64,000 nt of DNA from Halopelagius longus (GCF_900100875.1 NZ_FNKQ01000001.1:744001-808000); one strand, 5' to 3'. Counted from the stretch's first letter, positions 8,197 through 18,125 are shown. Translations and numbers: made by a program. Notes: a model not told the origin generated them from the sequence alone.

Positions 8197-8883
8197 TCAC
8201 TCGGGTAGCGGTGGCCACGTGGAGGCAACAGTCGTCTCGATGAGGTAGGTCTGTGCCCGACGGAGACGCTCGGAGACCGACGACGCGGTGATCCCGAGTT
8301 CGGTGGCTACCTCGTCGAGCGTCGCCGTTCGCGGAATGTCGAAGTAGCCCATCTCGTAGGCGATCCGGAGCGCCTCACGCTGGTGGTCGGTGAGTCCGTC
8401 TCCCGCTTTTTCGGCTTCCCCATCGTAAGTGAGTCGCCGGAGGGAGAATTCACCGTTTCGCTGCCAGAACGTACGAAACTCGTCCAACACTGTCCTGTCG
8501 GTGAACCACCCGGATTGAATCCAGCCGGTCGGCGTGACGCGGATCTGCTCGATGATGGAGTCGGTGGTGGCGAGCGCGCGGAGCTTCGAGAGATCCTCGA
8601 TCTGTTCGCCGAGTTGGGCGTCCATCCCGAGAGCTGGCAAGACCTGGTACCGAGACGTTTCGCCTGCCTGTCCGACCAGAGTGTACTCCGCCACGAACGA
8701 CGACGATTCGAAGGCTCGCTCGATCAACGCGGGCGTTTCATGCGTCGCGTGAACGATAAACGGCGGACGATTGCCGTGATTGGGCTGGAGTTCGACATCC
8801 AGCGTCGCTTCTGGAACGTCTCCTGCAACCGTCACGAGCGGGAGATGCTCGCAAGTGATCTCGTATTCGGCGATGAGGCCCAT
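8197..8883 (-). CDS. HTH_10 transcriptional regulator next to ABC exporter
   Basis: A 228-aa bacterio-opsin-activator-type regulator. The C-terminus carries LTDHQREALRIAYEMGYF, then DIPRTATLDEVATELGITAS and the recognition helix VSERLRRAQTYLIET. The N-terminal 150 residues form the associated sensory-type domain, including EYEITCEHLPLVTVAGDVPE. I chose the ATG at 8883 over the GTG at 8895 because a TATA-like box at 8907-8913 lies 27 bases upstream, giving a leaderless message. It is encoded directly before the exporter genes on the same strand, so control of that exporter is the simplest reading. Confidence 0.88.
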   Translation of the reverse strand: MGLIAEYEITCEHLPLVTVAGDVPEATLDVELQPNHGNRPPFIVHATHETPALIERAFESSSFVAEYTLVGQAGETSRYQVLPALGMDAQLGEQIEDLSKLRALATTDSIIEQIRVTPTGWIQSGWFTDRTVLDEFRTFWQRNGEFSLRRLTYDGEAEKAGDGLTDHQREALRIAYEMGYFDIPRTATLDEVATELGITASSVSERLRRAQTYLIETTVASTWPPLPE

Positions 8884-8906
8884 GTCTCTCAACACTCGCT
8901 ACTACA

Positions 8907-8913
8907 GATATAC
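8907..8913 (-). promoter_or_regulatory. TATA box of HTH_10 regulator gene
   Basis: On the minus strand this reads GTATATC, centred 27 bases before the ATG at 8883. It supports that start and a leaderless transcript. Confidence 0.55.
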
Positions 8914-8983
8914 AACTTGGAATGGTGGCCAGATAACCGTCTCCCACTCGACTACTGCCGACGGTTTGCGACGTGTTTTCATA

Positions 8984-9100
8984 CTCTACCGCGCGTGGGA
9001 AGGCCGCCTCGCCGACATCCGCGACGCGGTTCGGGAGGCCGCCGCGGTCGGCGTGGACATCGCCCGCTACCACGACATCCCGCTTATCCTCGATAGCCCT
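8984..9100 (+). pseudogene. Possible gene remnant
   Basis: About 39 codons on the plus strand read LYRAWEGRLADIRDAVREAA, then AVGVDIARYHDIPLILDS, with G or C at almost every third position, as in real haloarchaeal genes. The flanks on both sides lose this pattern, there is no plausible start codon, and the frame then continues into non-coding-like sequence. I read it as the decayed tail of a gene. The helical repeat-like sequence did not let me name a family. Confidence 0.3.
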
Positions 9101-9267
9101 TCTTTCACTCTTCTTCGCCGTGACGCCTGTACATCGGAGAGGTACCTCCGCAACAGCAGGATGGGGATTTCATATCGCGTTATTCAGTTTACCCACACTG
9201 TCAGCCCGGCGGAGAGTCCCGCCTCCGGCATACCAAAGCATTACTTGTCGCGTGCCAACCTGATACC

Positions 9268-10356
9268 ATGGCCCTTCGCAAACCGCCGTTACGCGAGGTA
9301 CACGCCGCGCGCGACGCGAAGTTCACGGAGTTCGGCGGGTGGGACATGCCGGTGGAGTTCGACTCTATCAGAGACGAACACGCGTCGGTTCGCGAGTCGG
9401 CGGGCATCTTCGACGTCTCCCACATGGGGGAGTTAGAGGTGTCCGGCCCCGACGCGACGACGCTGATGCAACGGCTGACGACGAACGACGTGACGAACCT
9501 CTCGCCGGGCGACTCGCAGTACGCGATGATAACCGACGACGAGGGGACGATTCTCGACGACACCGTGGTCTACCGCCTCCCCGAGGAGGAGACGTACCTC
9601 TTCGTCCCGAACGCGGGCCACGACGAGGAGATGTACGGGCGGTGGACGGAGTACCGCGACGAGTGGGACCTCGACGCGACCGTCCGCAACGTCACCGACG
9701 AGTGGGCGATGTTCGCCGTCCAAGGCCCGGACGCGCCGGGCCTCGTGGTGGAGGCGGCCGACGGGGGCGTCTCCGACCTCTCGAAGTTCGAGGCCGCCTA
9801 CGCCGACGTCGCGGGCGTCCGGTCGTGGGTCGCCCGAACCGGCTACACGGGCGAAGACGGGTTCGAGATACTCTGCCCGTGGGAGGACGCCGAGACCGTC
9901 TGGGAGGCGTTCGACTGCCAGCCCTGCGGCCTCGGGGCCCGCGACACCCTCCGCATCGAGATGGGCTTTCTCCTCTCGGGGCAGGATTTCGACCCCGAGG
10001 AGGAACCGCGGAACCCCTACGAGGCGGGCGTCGGCTTCACGGTGAAACTCGACACGGAGTTCGTCGGGAGAGACGCCCTCGAACGCGTCGAGGCGGAGGG
10101 CGTCGAGGAGAAGTTCGTCGGCGTGAAGCTGTTGGACCGCGGCATCGCCCGCCACGGGTACGACGTGACCGACGGGGACGGCGACGTAATCGGTCGCGTC
10201 ACCTCCGGGACGATGAGTCCGACGCTGGGCGAGTCCATCGCCCTCGGATACGTTCCGGTCGAACGCGCGACCCCCGGGTCGAAGGTCGGCGTCGTCGTCC
10301 GCGGCGAAGAGAAGCGCGCGAAAACCGTCACACCACCTTTCCTGGAGGATAAGTAA
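9268..10356 (+). CDS. gcvT: Glycine cleavage system T protein (aminomethyltransferase)
   Basis: The T protein transfers the methylene carbon from aminomethyl-lipoyl-H protein to tetrahydrofolate and releases ammonia. The 362 residues are standard length. Early motifs are FGGWDMPVEFDSI and GIFDVSHMGELEVSGPDA. The middle has the folate-site FAVQGPDAPGLV and TGYTGEDGFEI, and the C-terminus has GRVTSGTMSPTLGESIALGY. It is first in an operon with gcvH (stop and start adjacent), gcvPA and gcvPB. The start ATG follows a weak TATA-like element by about 27 bases. The lipoamide dehydrogenase (L protein) gene is not in the window. Confidence 0.96.
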   Translation: MALRKPPLREVHAARDAKFTEFGGWDMPVEFDSIRDEHASVRESAGIFDVSHMGELEVSGPDATTLMQRLTTNDVTNLSPGDSQYAMITDDEGTILDDTVVYRLPEEETYLFVPNAGHDEEMYGRWTEYRDEWDLDATVRNVTDEWAMFAVQGPDAPGLVVEAADGGVSDLSKFEAAYADVAGVRSWVARTGYTGEDGFEILCPWEDAETVWEAFDCQPCGLGARDTLRIEMGFLLSGQDFDPEEEPRNPYEAGVGFTVKLDTEFVGRDALERVEAEGVEEKFVGVKLLDRGIARHGYDVTDGDGDVIGRVTSGTMSPTLGESIALGYVPVERATPGSKVGVVVRGEEKRAKTVTPPFLEDK

Positions 10357-10737
10357 ATGTTCGAAGTTCCCGAAGACAGAAAGTACCTTGAATCGCACGA
10401 GTACGCGACCACCGACGGCGATACCGCGACCGTCGGCATCACCGACTTCGCGCAGGACGAACTGGGCGACGTCGTCTACGTCGAACTACCCGACGAGGGC
10501 GACGACGTCGCGCGGGGCGAGGAGTTCGGCGTCGTCGAGAGCATCAAAGCCGTCTCCGACCTGTATTCGCCCGTCTCGGGCACCGTCGTGGAGGTCAACG
10601 ACGACCTGTTCGACCACCCCGAGTACGTCAACGACGACCCGTACGGCGACGGGTGGATGCTGAAGGTCGAGGTGACCGAGGGGGAAGGGTTCGACGAGTT
10701 GCTCTCGCCCGAGGAGTACCGCGAGCAGACCGAATGA
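10357..10737 (+). CDS. gcvH: Glycine cleavage system H protein (lipoyl carrier)
   Basis: A 126-aa lipoyl carrier that shuttles the aminomethyl intermediate between the P, T and L proteins. The lipoylated lysine is about residue 64 in [18 protein letters not shown]. The family fold is clear from [20 protein letters not shown] near the start and [18 protein letters not shown] near the end. The start immediately abuts the gcvT stop codon, and its own stop overlaps the next gene as ATGA. The protein is strongly acidic, as usual for haloarchaea. Confidence 0.96.
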   Translation: MFEVPEDRKYLESHEYATTDGDTATVGITDFAQDELGDVVYVELPDEGDDVARGEEFGVVESIKAVSDLYSPVSGTVVEVNDDLFDHPEYVNDDPYGDGWMLKVEVTEGEGFDELLSPEEYREQTE

Positions 10738-12056
10738 CGCGGGGAAGCCCCTACGCGCCGCACACGGACGCGGAGACGAAGGAGATGCTCGCCGCCGTCG
10801 GCGCAGAGAGCGAGGAGGACCTCTTCGACATCCCGGAGGCGGTCCGCTTCGACGGCGAGTTCGGCATCGAGGCTCGCCGCGAGCGTGACGTTCGACGGGA
10901 GATAGCGACCACGCTGGCGAAGAACGACGACCTGACGGAGTTCCTCGGCCGCGGCCACCACTCCCACTACGTTCCGTCCCTCGTGGACGATCTCTCGCGG
11001 CGGTCGGAGTTTCTCACCTCCTACACGCAGTACCAACCGGAGATAACGCAGGGGTTCCTGCAGGTCCTCTTCGAATACCAGTCGATGCTCGTCGAACTGA
11101 CGGGCCTGCCGGTGGCCAACTGCTCGATGTACGACGACGCCACCGCACTCGCGGAGGCGGCGCGACTCGCCGGGCGCGCCCGCCGCGTCTCCGGCGAACG
11201 CGTCCTCGTCCCCGAGATTCTCCGCGAGGGCAAACGCCGCGTCCTCGACAACTACGTCGCCGGAACCGACCTCGACGTCGAGACGTACCCGATGGACGAC
11301 GGCACCGTCGATATCGACGCCCTCGAAGCGCAGGTGGACGAGGACGTTGCGATGGTGTACGCCGAGAATCCGACGGTCCGCGGGAGCATCGAACCGCGCC
11401 TCGCAGAGATCGGCGATATCTCCGACGACAGCGGTGCGCTGTTCTGTCTCGGGACGGATATCGTGGCCCTCGCACTGCTGGAAGAACCCGCGTCCGTCGG
11501 CGCCGACGTGGTCGTCGGCGAGGCGGACGCCCTCGGCATGCCGACGAGTTACGGCATGGGACTCGGCCTGTTCGCCACCCGCGAGGAGTTCCTCCGGCAG
11601 GTGCCGGGCCGCCTCGTCGGCGCGAGCGAAGACGCCGCAGATAAGCGCGCGTACACCCTGACGCTGCAGACGCGCGAACAGCACATTCGCAAGGAGCGGG
11701 CCACCTCGAACATCTGTACGAATCAGGCGTGGGTGGCCCTGCGGACGGCGATGCACGCCGCGTACCTCGGCCCGTCGGGCCTCGTTGACCTCGCGAAGCG
11801 GTGCGTCACCGACGCCGAGTCGCTGGCCGCCGAGTTAGACGGCCTGAAGGGCGTTCGCGCGCCCGTCCACGACGGACACCACTTCCGCGAGTTCGTCGTC
11901 CACGTGGACCAACCCGCGAAGGCCATCGCCTCGGACCTCGAAGCGGAGGGGTTCGCCGTCCACGTCGTCGGCGAGCACCGCCTGCAAGTCTGCGTCACCG
12001 ACCTGAACGCCTCGAAGACGGACGCCCTCGTTTCGGCGTTCGAGGAGGTTCTCTGA
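10734..12056 (+). CDS. gcvPA: Glycine dehydrogenase (decarboxylating) subunit 1
   Basis: The N-terminal-half subunit of the split P protein, 440 aa. It works with GcvPB as a PLP enzyme that decarboxylates glycine and loads the remainder on GcvH. Recognisable stretches are [39 protein letters not shown] (contacts the substrate side), [20 protein letters not shown], and near the C-terminus [19 protein letters not shown]. The ATG at 10734 overlaps the gcvH stop by four bases, and its own stop overlaps the gcvPB ATG by one base, so all three are tightly coupled. Confidence 0.96.
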   Translation: MTRGSPYAPHTDAETKEMLAAVGAESEEDLFDIPEAVRFDGEFGIEARRERDVRREIATTLAKNDDLTEFLGRGHHSHYVPSLVDDLSRRSEFLTSYTQYQPEITQGFLQVLFEYQSMLVELTGLPVANCSMYDDATALAEAARLAGRARRVSGERVLVPEILREGKRRVLDNYVAGTDLDVETYPMDDGTVDIDALEAQVDEDVAMVYAENPTVRGSIEPRLAEIGDISDDSGALFCLGTDIVALALLEEPASVGADVVVGEADALGMPTSYGMGLGLFATREEFLRQVPGRLVGASEDAADKRAYTLTLQTREQHIRKERATSNICTNQAWVALRTAMHAAYLGPSGLVDLAKRCVTDAESLAAELDGLKGVRAPVHDGHHFREFVVHVDQPAKAIASDLEAEGFAVHVVGEHRLQVCVTDLNASKTDALVSAFEEVL

Positions 12057-13483
12057 TGGATTTCGACCAAGCACGCTACGCCCGCGAGGACGTGTACGAA
12101 CCGCTCCTCTCGGAGAAGAACTCGACGCGCGTCGAGATAGACGAGGAGGACTCGCCCCTCCCCGACGACCTGACGCGCGACTCGGTGGAACTGCCCGAAC
12201 TGTCCGAACCCGAACTGGCCCGCCACTACACGCGCCTCTCGCAGATGAACTGGAGCGTCGAGACGGGGCCGTACCCCTTGGGGTCGTGCACGATGAAGTA
12301 CAACCCCTCGTTCACCGAGGACGTGGCCGCCGACCCGAACGCGGCGATTCACCCCGACCGGTCGGCCCGGAGTTCGCAGGGAACGCTCGAACTCCTGTCC
12401 GACTTACAGGACTACCTCGGTCGAATCGGCGGCATGGACGCCGTGACGCTCCAACCGCCCGCGGGTGCGGCAGGCGAGTTCGCGGGCATCCTCGTCGCGA
12501 AAGCGTACCACGAGGCCAACGGCAACGACCGGAGCGAGGTCATCGTCCCCGCCTCCGCGCACGGGACGAACTTCGCCACCGCCGCGATGGCGGGGTACGA
12601 CGTGGTCGAACTCCCCTCCGGGGAGGACGGCCGCGTGGACGTGGAGGCCCTCGACGCCGCCGTCTCCGAGGACACCGCCGCGCTGATGCTCACCAACCCG
12701 AACACGGTGGGACTGTTCGAGCGAGACATCGTCGAAATCGCGGAGATGGTCCACGACGCCGGTGGACTGCTCTACTACGACGGCGCGAACCTCAACGCCC
12801 TGTTGGGACGGGGGCGCCCGGGCGACATGGGGTTCGACATCATGCACTACAACGTCCACAAGACGTTCGCGACGCCGCACGGCGGCGGCGGCCCCGGCGC
12901 GGGACCGGTCGGCGTCGTCGAGGAACTGGCGGAGTTCCTCCCGAGTCCGCACGTCCGCGAACGCGGCGGGTCGTACGAACTGTACGAACCCGAGCGGTCG
13001 GTCGGCAAGGTGCACGGCTACGCGGGCAACTGGCTGGTTCTCGTGAAGGCGTACGCCTACATCGCTCGTCTCGGCGACGAGGGGTTGGCGGACGCCAGCG
13101 CGAAGGCCGTCCTCAACGCGAACTACCTCGCAGAGCAGGTGGACTTGGAGGTGCCGTACGGCCCGTTCCACCACGAGTTCGCCGCGACGGCGGGCGAGAG
13201 AGACGCCGCGGACGTGGCCAAGCGGATGCTCGACTACGGCGTCCACCCGCCGACGACGAAGTGGCCCGAGTTCGTCCCCGAGGCGATGCTGACCGAACCG
13301 ACCGAAGTCGAGAACCGCGACTCCCTGGACGACTTGGCGCGCGCGTTCAACGAATCGCTCGCCGACTCCGAGGAGGAACTCGAAGACGCGCCCTCGCGGA
13401 CGGCGGCGCGCCGCATCGACCAAGCCAGCGCCGCGCGGAACCCGCGACTCTCGTGGCACGCGCTCGACGCCGAAGAAGAGTAG
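12056..13483 (+). CDS. gcvPB: Glycine dehydrogenase (decarboxylating) subunit 2
   Basis: The C-terminal-half subunit of the P protein, 475 aa, carrying the pyridoxal-phosphate lysine in NVHKTFATPHGGGGPGAG. Also present are GSCTMKYNPSFTEDVA near the N-terminus, the EFAGILVAKAYHEANGND cofactor-fold segment, and LLYYDGANLNALLGRGRPGD. The start ATG shares its first base with the last base of the gcvPA stop (TGATG), a coupling junction. It is the last gene of the operon and ends shortly before a convergent small gene at 13505. Confidence 0.96.
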   Translation: MDFDQARYAREDVYEPLLSEKNSTRVEIDEEDSPLPDDLTRDSVELPELSEPELARHYTRLSQMNWSVETGPYPLGSCTMKYNPSFTEDVAADPNAAIHPDRSARSSQGTLELLSDLQDYLGRIGGMDAVTLQPPAGAAGEFAGILVAKAYHEANGNDRSEVIVPASAHGTNFATAAMAGYDVVELPSGEDGRVDVEALDAAVSEDTAALMLTNPNTVGLFERDIVEIAEMVHDAGGLLYYDGANLNALLGRGRPGDMGFDIMHYNVHKTFATPHGGGGPGAGPVGVVEELAEFLPSPHVRERGGSYELYEPERSVGKVHGYAGNWLVLVKAYAYIARLGDEGLADASAKAVLNANYLAEQVDLEVPYGPFHHEFAATAGERDAADVAKRMLDYGVHPPTTKWPEFVPEAMLTEPTEVENRDSLDDLARAFNESLADSEEELEDAPSRTAARRIDQASAARNPRLSWHALDAEEE

Positions 13484-13504
13484 AGAACCCGACTTTTTCG
13501 CGGC

Positions 13505-13669
13505 TTACGCGTCCGCGGTGGAGATGCCGTCGTTGATGTTGATGAAGCCGTAGCCGCACTCGCTACAGCGCCACTTCGTCTTCTCTCCGAGGTGAAGCTC
13601 CGTGTAGGCCGTCCGCCAGAACTGGCTGTTGTCGCACTCGGGGCAGTCGTACTCCATCTCGAGACTCAT
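13505..13669 (-). CDS. Zinc-ribbon protein, 54 aa
   Basis: A tiny protein with two CxxC knuckles: YDCPECDNSQFW at residues 7-18 and WRCSECGYGFININDG at 33-48. Together they form a classic four-cysteine zinc ribbon like those of the haloarchaeal DUF7838 group. There is no other domain. The start at 13669 is chosen because the protein then begins MSLEMEYDCPEC and a TATA-like AGTATCTT lies about 28 bases upstream. The longer open frame upstream has no coding character. It is probably a nucleic-acid or protein-interaction module, and its exact role is unknown. Confidence 0.8.
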   Translation of the reverse strand: MSLEMEYDCPECDNSQFWRTAYTELHLGEKTKWRCSECGYGFININDGISTADA

Positions 13670-13856
13670 ATCGCACGTTCCGCGACGCGCCAAGTTGAAG
13701 ATACTGATTCGAACGGTGACCTCCCGGAGCGTATATCGCATTTTGCGATACGGAATGAAAGGGTGCTTCGTATACAACCTCGGAGGACGAGTTCGGCGCG
13801 TGCTCTGTCTACGGTATAGGCTGGCTCGAAATGGCCGATCAGGAGAGCGAGCGAAG

Positions 13857-14093
13857 TTACCGGCCGGATTCTCTGTACGCAAGAAAGGCTCTCCAGAGGA
13901 AGACGCTACCGACACTGAGGGCGAGTGGACTCGTAACGTGGAGGTAGCTGAGAGTCCCGGAGAATCGGGGCTGGAGCCTCGCCGTTAAAACGAACCAGAA
14001 GAGTCCCCACAGTACGATCGTACCTAGAAGTTGGCGCATCACTCCGGCCGTCCGAGTCGCTTTATCGGCGGGGCCGAGCGAGGATGTGGTCAT
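13857..14093 (-). CDS. Small two-helix membrane protein, 78 aa
   Basis: A predicted membrane protein beginning MTTSSLGPADKATRTAGVMR. Two hydrophobic helices follow: LLGTIVLWGLFWFVLTA (about residues 23-39) and TSPLALSVGSVFLWRAFLAY (about 54-73). The loop and tail are basic. The start at 14093 is preferred over 14114 because the upstream codons (RGRCWC) look non-coding. No family was recognised. It is a plausible small integral membrane protein of unknown role, with no obvious operon partner. Confidence 0.6.
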   Translation of the reverse strand: MTTSSLGPADKATRTAGVMRQLLGTIVLWGLFWFVLTARLQPRFSGTLSYLHVTSPLALSVGSVFLWRAFLAYRESGR

Positions 14094-14231
14094 ACACCAA
14101 CACCGTCCTCGCACTGCAAGTACTTACTTCCTCTATGTATCTCTGGTTGGGGTTCGCATCGAAGCCATCCGCTGAGGGTGTGCAGAGTCGAGCAGGTCTC
14201 GGCAGGGCGGCTCTGACGCTGTTTGTCGACG

Positions 14232-14780
14232 CTATCGAGGGCGCACTGGGTCCGGAAGCGGTCGAAGTTCCGGCATCGTTCCCGACCGCTCGATCGTCTG
14301 GATTTCGACGTCGTTCACCGCGACGGTGAGCGTTTCCCAGTCGCTCGGTACGTCTGCTCCGCCGACGAGGTGAGTGACGGAACCGCATCGCGATTCCCCG
14401 GTCTTTCCGCCGGACGACGTTTCGCTACTGAATCCGGACGTAACGGTGAATCTCAAGACGAACTCGTTCGCGACAGAACGGGTCAACTCAGGTTCGACGT
14501 CTCCCAACTCGCTACAGAGCCTCACGTCGAACGTCAAATCCGCGGACTCGCCGTCGCTCACGATGTGAACCCACCCGCTGTGAGTCTCCCCCTCACTCGG
14601 GAACGATGTACGACTCTTCGAGTAGACGAGTCCGAGGGAGTCGTCGCCCTCGTCGGTTTCGCTCTCGTCCGACCTACTAAGGGCCACAGAACTCGTCCAC
14701 CCGTGACAGCCGGCGAGGCAGCCGATACCGGCGATGGAACTGACGGCCAGCACCTCGCGGCGGGATACTGGAGGGCTCAT
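14232..14780 (-). CDS. Tat-exported lipoprotein, unknown function
   Basis: The N-terminus (VSRREVLAVSSIAGIGCLAGC) combines a twin-arginine signal with a lipobox ending in Cys at about residue 24. The 158-residue mature part is acidic and beta-rich, with SGWVHIVSDGESADLTFDVR and WETLTVAVNDVEIQTIERSG, compatible with an immunoglobulin-like or other beta-sandwich extracellular domain. No named family was recognised. ATG 14780 and GTG 14783 are both possible. A TATA-like CTTATCG lies about 27 bases upstream of the former. No neighbouring genes hint at its role. Confidence 0.78.
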   Translation of the reverse strand: MSPPVSRREVLAVSSIAGIGCLAGCHGWTSSVALSRSDESETDEGDDSLGLVYSKSRTSFPSEGETHSGWVHIVSDGESADLTFDVRLCSELGDVEPELTRSVANEFVLRFTVTSGFSSETSSGGKTGESRCGSVTHLVGGADVPSDWETLTVAVNDVEIQTIERSGTMPELRPLPDPVRPR

Positions 14781-14847
14781 CACTCAGTGAATACGCACTC
14801 TCGATAAGTGCTTTTCTACTGCCACGTCGTGGACACGGAGCGCACTC

Positions 14848-15012
14848 TCAGTCGTCTCTCCGTCTGTCCTCGACGCCGGGTGCGAACTCGAACGGATTCG
14901 GTTCTATACCTTCGTGGTACGAGCGAACGGCCAGCTTCGTCCCGAGGTAGCTCGCTCCGACCGTACCGAAGAACGCGACGACGAACGTCCCGGAGCGTAC
15001 CGAGACGCCTCC
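14848..15012 (-). pseudogene. Start-less remnant of a small membrane protein
   Basis: On the minus strand, 54 codons ending in TGA at 14848 read GTFVVAFFGTVGASYLGTKL, then AVRSYHEGIEPNPFEFAPG and an RRRDD end. This is a hydrophobic helix followed by a polar tail with GC-rich third positions. There is no ATG, GTG or TTG in this frame back to an in-frame TAG inside the preceding alcohol dehydrogenase gene. It is either a decayed gene whose start was lost or a product made from a non-standard start. It lies right after the dehydrogenase stop codon. Confidence 0.4.
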
Positions 15013-15013
15013 G

Positions 15014-16126
15014 TTACGGTTCGCTGACCCGGAGAACCGGCTTGATGGCGTCGCCGTTCTCGGAGTCTTCGACGGCCTGCTCTATCTCCTCGAAGTCGTA
15101 GTACGTCACGAGTTCGTCGAAGGGGAACTTCCCCTGTCGGTACAACTCGACGAGGTCCGGGATGAACTCCCGCGGCGAGGAGTCGCCCTCGACGATTCCG
15201 GTGACGGAGCGACCGTTGAGGATGAGGTCGTTCACGTCGAAACTCGCTTCGGCACCCAACGGCGGCGCACCGGCGATTCCGAGCGTCCCGCGTTGGGTGA
15301 GCGTCTCGACGGCCTGTTCGGCGACGTCGGTGACGCCGGTCGTTTCGAGGGCGTACTCGACTCCCCCGTCGGTCACCTGTCGGACCGTTTCGACGACGTC
15401 GTCTACGTCGTCGGGGTTCACCGTCTCGGTCGCACCGAGGGCGGCCGCCTTTTCGAGGCGGTTCTCCCGGAGTTCGACGACGACGACGTCGGTACAGCCC
15501 TTGATATCCGCGGCCATGACCGCCGAGAGACCGACCGACCCCGCGCCGAAGACGACGATGGACGACCCCGCCTGCGGGTCCAGCGAGTTGATGACCGCTC
15601 CCGCACCGGTTTGGATGCCGCACCCCAACGGCCCCAGCAGTTCCAAGGGAACGTCGTCTTCGACGGGGACGACGTTTCGCTCGGTGGCGACGGCGTGGGT
15701 GGCGAACGACGACTGGCCGAAGAATCGGCCGCTTATCTCCTCGCCGTCGCGCGAAATCGGGGACGTACCGTCCTCCGGTCGCGCGCCGCCGAAGTTGTAT
15801 TCGTAGAAGTGCTCGCAGTACGCGGGGTGTCCGTCTCGGCAACTGGGGCAGCGTCCGTCGGCGTCGAAACTCATGACGACGCGGTCGCCCGGTTCGACCG
15901 ACGCGACGTTCGCTCCCACCTCTTCGACGACGCCGGAGCCTTCGTGCCCGAGGACCGCCGGAAGCGGCGTCGGATACCACTGGTCGCGGACGATCATGTC
16001 CGTGTGGCAGACGCCGGCCCCGACGACGCGGACGACGACTTCGTTCGCCTGCGGGTCGTCCAGTTCTACGGTCTCGATGTCGAACGGTCCCCCCTCTTCT
16101 TCGACTACCGCGGCTTCGATCTCCAT
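15014..16126 (-). CDS. Zinc-dependent alcohol dehydrogenase (MDR superfamily)
   Basis: A 370-aa medium-chain dehydrogenase that oxidises an alcohol (or reduces an aldehyde) with NAD(P). Catalytic zinc ligands are visible: Cys in GVCHTDMIVRDQW, His-Glu in LGHEGSGVVEEVG, and Cys in PLGCGIQTGAGAV. The structural-zinc lobe reads DADGRCPSCRDGHPAYC. Three cysteines are kept, but the usual first cysteine is replaced by an acidic residue, an exchange also known in haloarchaeal relatives. The coenzyme fold shows VFGAGSVGLSAV followed by an acidic strand end (VVVELRENR), favouring NAD. The closest general class is aryl/benzyl-alcohol dehydrogenase. The true substrate is unknown. Confidence 0.92.
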   Translation of the reverse strand: MEIEAAVVEEEGGPFDIETVELDDPQANEVVVRVVGAGVCHTDMIVRDQWYPTPLPAVLGHEGSGVVEEVGANVASVEPGDRVVMSFDADGRCPSCRDGHPAYCEHFYEYNFGGARPEDGTSPISRDGEEISGRFFGQSSFATHAVATERNVVPVEDDVPLELLGPLGCGIQTGAGAVINSLDPQAGSSIVVFGAGSVGLSAVMAADIKGCTDVVVVELRENRLEKAAALGATETVNPDDVDDVVETVRQVTDGGVEYALETTGVTDVAEQAVETLTQRGTLGIAGAPPLGAEASFDVNDLILNGRSVTGIVEGDSSPREFIPDLVELYRQGKFPFDELVTYYDFEEIEQAVEDSENGDAIKPVLRVSEP

Positions 16127-16279
16127 GTGTCAATCAACCTTCAGTATGCTCTCGGTTAGAATTTTGGTCGACGGACGGACTCGTCCGTCGCGAGAGCGCT
16201 CCGCGAACCGCGAGCACGGGTCGAGCGTCGTCCCGCCTACTCACGTTCGGCCGTCGCCGTCCCGCCTTCGGGTCCTCCC

Positions 16280-17266
<987 letters not shown>

Positions 17267-17725
17267 TCAGGCCGTCCGGGCGGCGTCCTCTCGTTCGTCG
17301 GACAGGGCTTCTTCGCGGAGTTCCCGGGACCGCTCGGAGGAGACGCTCAGGTTCGGCACCTCCGTCGGGTCGCCGTCCTCGTCGATGGCGACGTAGACGA
17401 AGTACGACTCCGTCGTCAGTTCCGTCTCGCCCGTGAGGGGGTCCTCCCGGAAGACGCGGAGACGGACCTTGACGCTGGTCGTCCCGGAGTCGTAGACGTA
17501 CGCTTCGATGAGTGCGGTGTCCCCGCGCGGAATCGGTCGGTGGAAGTCGACGCCCTCCATGCGGGCGGTGACGCACGTCTCCCCCGAGAACCGCATCGCG
17601 GACATCGCTCCCACCTCGTCCATCCACTTCATGACGTTGCCCCCGTGAGCCATGTCGTAGTTGTTCGTGTCGTCAGGTTGGACCAGCACCCGGTTCTCGA
17701 TGTACGTCTCCTCCAGATCGACCAT
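17267..17725 (-). CDS. Acyl-CoA thioesterase, hotdog fold
   Basis: A 152-aa single hotdog-domain protein of the YciA/BACH type, hydrolysing acyl-CoA to free acid and CoA. The central helix and active-site region read NNYDMAHGGNVMKWMDEVGA (the Asn/Asp-x-x-x-x-Gly arrangement of the family). They are followed by VTARMEGVDFHRPIPRGDTA and SVKVRLRVFREDP. The C-terminal 30 residues are an acidic/basic tail with no domain. Chain-length preference cannot be read from the sequence. It lies 72 bases from the hydroxyacid dehydrogenase gene on the same strand but with no functional link evident. Confidence 0.88.
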   Translation of the reverse strand: MVDLEETYIENRVLVQPDDTNNYDMAHGGNVMKWMDEVGAMSAMRFSGETCVTARMEGVDFHRPIPRGDTALIEAYVYDSGTTSVKVRLRVFREDPLTGETELTTESYFVYVAIDEDGDPTEVPNLSVSSERSRELREEALSDEREDAARTA

Positions 17726-17879
17726 ACACTCGCTACCGAGACGCCCCGAATAACGCTTCTGTCATGCGGTCGTATCGTTGTCTGTCGATTGTGAGGGATT
17801 CGGCGGAGCGGTCGTCGCCGGTCCGATTCGACTCGCCGCCGGCCAAATCTCTTTGCCCCCGCGACCCGAACGGCCGGGT

Positions 17880-18125
17880 ATGAGCATCACGCTGTACGCT
17901 CTCGACGGGTGCCCGTACTGCGAGAAGGTCCACGACGCCCTCGAAGACGGCGGCGTCGAGTACGAGACGGAGTGGGTCGAAGCGCTCCACTCCGAACGGA
18001 ACGAGGTCAAGCGCGTCAGCGGTCAGCGCTCCGTTCCGGTACTCGTCGACGAGGAACGCGGCGTGACGATGAACGAGAGCGACAACATCCTCCGGTACGT
18101 CGAGGAGACGTTGGCGGCCACATGA
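17880..18125 (+). CDS. Glutaredoxin-like / GST N-terminal domain protein
   Basis: An 81-aa thioredoxin-fold protein. The redox motif CPYC sits at residues 10-13 (LYALDGCPYCEKVHDALED). The cis-proline region is GQRSVPVLVDEERGVTMNES, the segment that binds a low-molecular-weight thiol in glutaredoxins and GST N-terminal domains. No helical GST C-domain follows. In haloarchaea the partner thiol would probably be gamma-glutamylcysteine (inference). Its stop overlaps the start of the cobalamin adenosyltransferase gene by four bases, so the two are coupled although no shared pathway is obvious. Confidence 0.88.
   Translation: MSITLYALDGCPYCEKVHDALEDGGVEYETEWVEALHSERNEVKRVSGQRSVPVLVDEERGVTMNESDNILRYVEETLAAT

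Larger units (their letters stand above)
8884..9267. other. Intergenic region with coding-like remnant
   Basis: No intact gene was found here. It holds the regulator promoter at the left end, a GC-rich coding-like fragment at about 8984-9100, and the promoter of gcvT at the right end (CATTACT at 9238-9244, about 27 bases before the ATG at 9268). Confidence 0.6.

Noticed and set aside
14848-16133. 409-codon frame overlapping the alcohol dehydrogenase
   Set aside because: It is almost entirely Arg/Gly-rich and antiparallel in phase to the real gene; only the dehydrogenase frame has family motifs.
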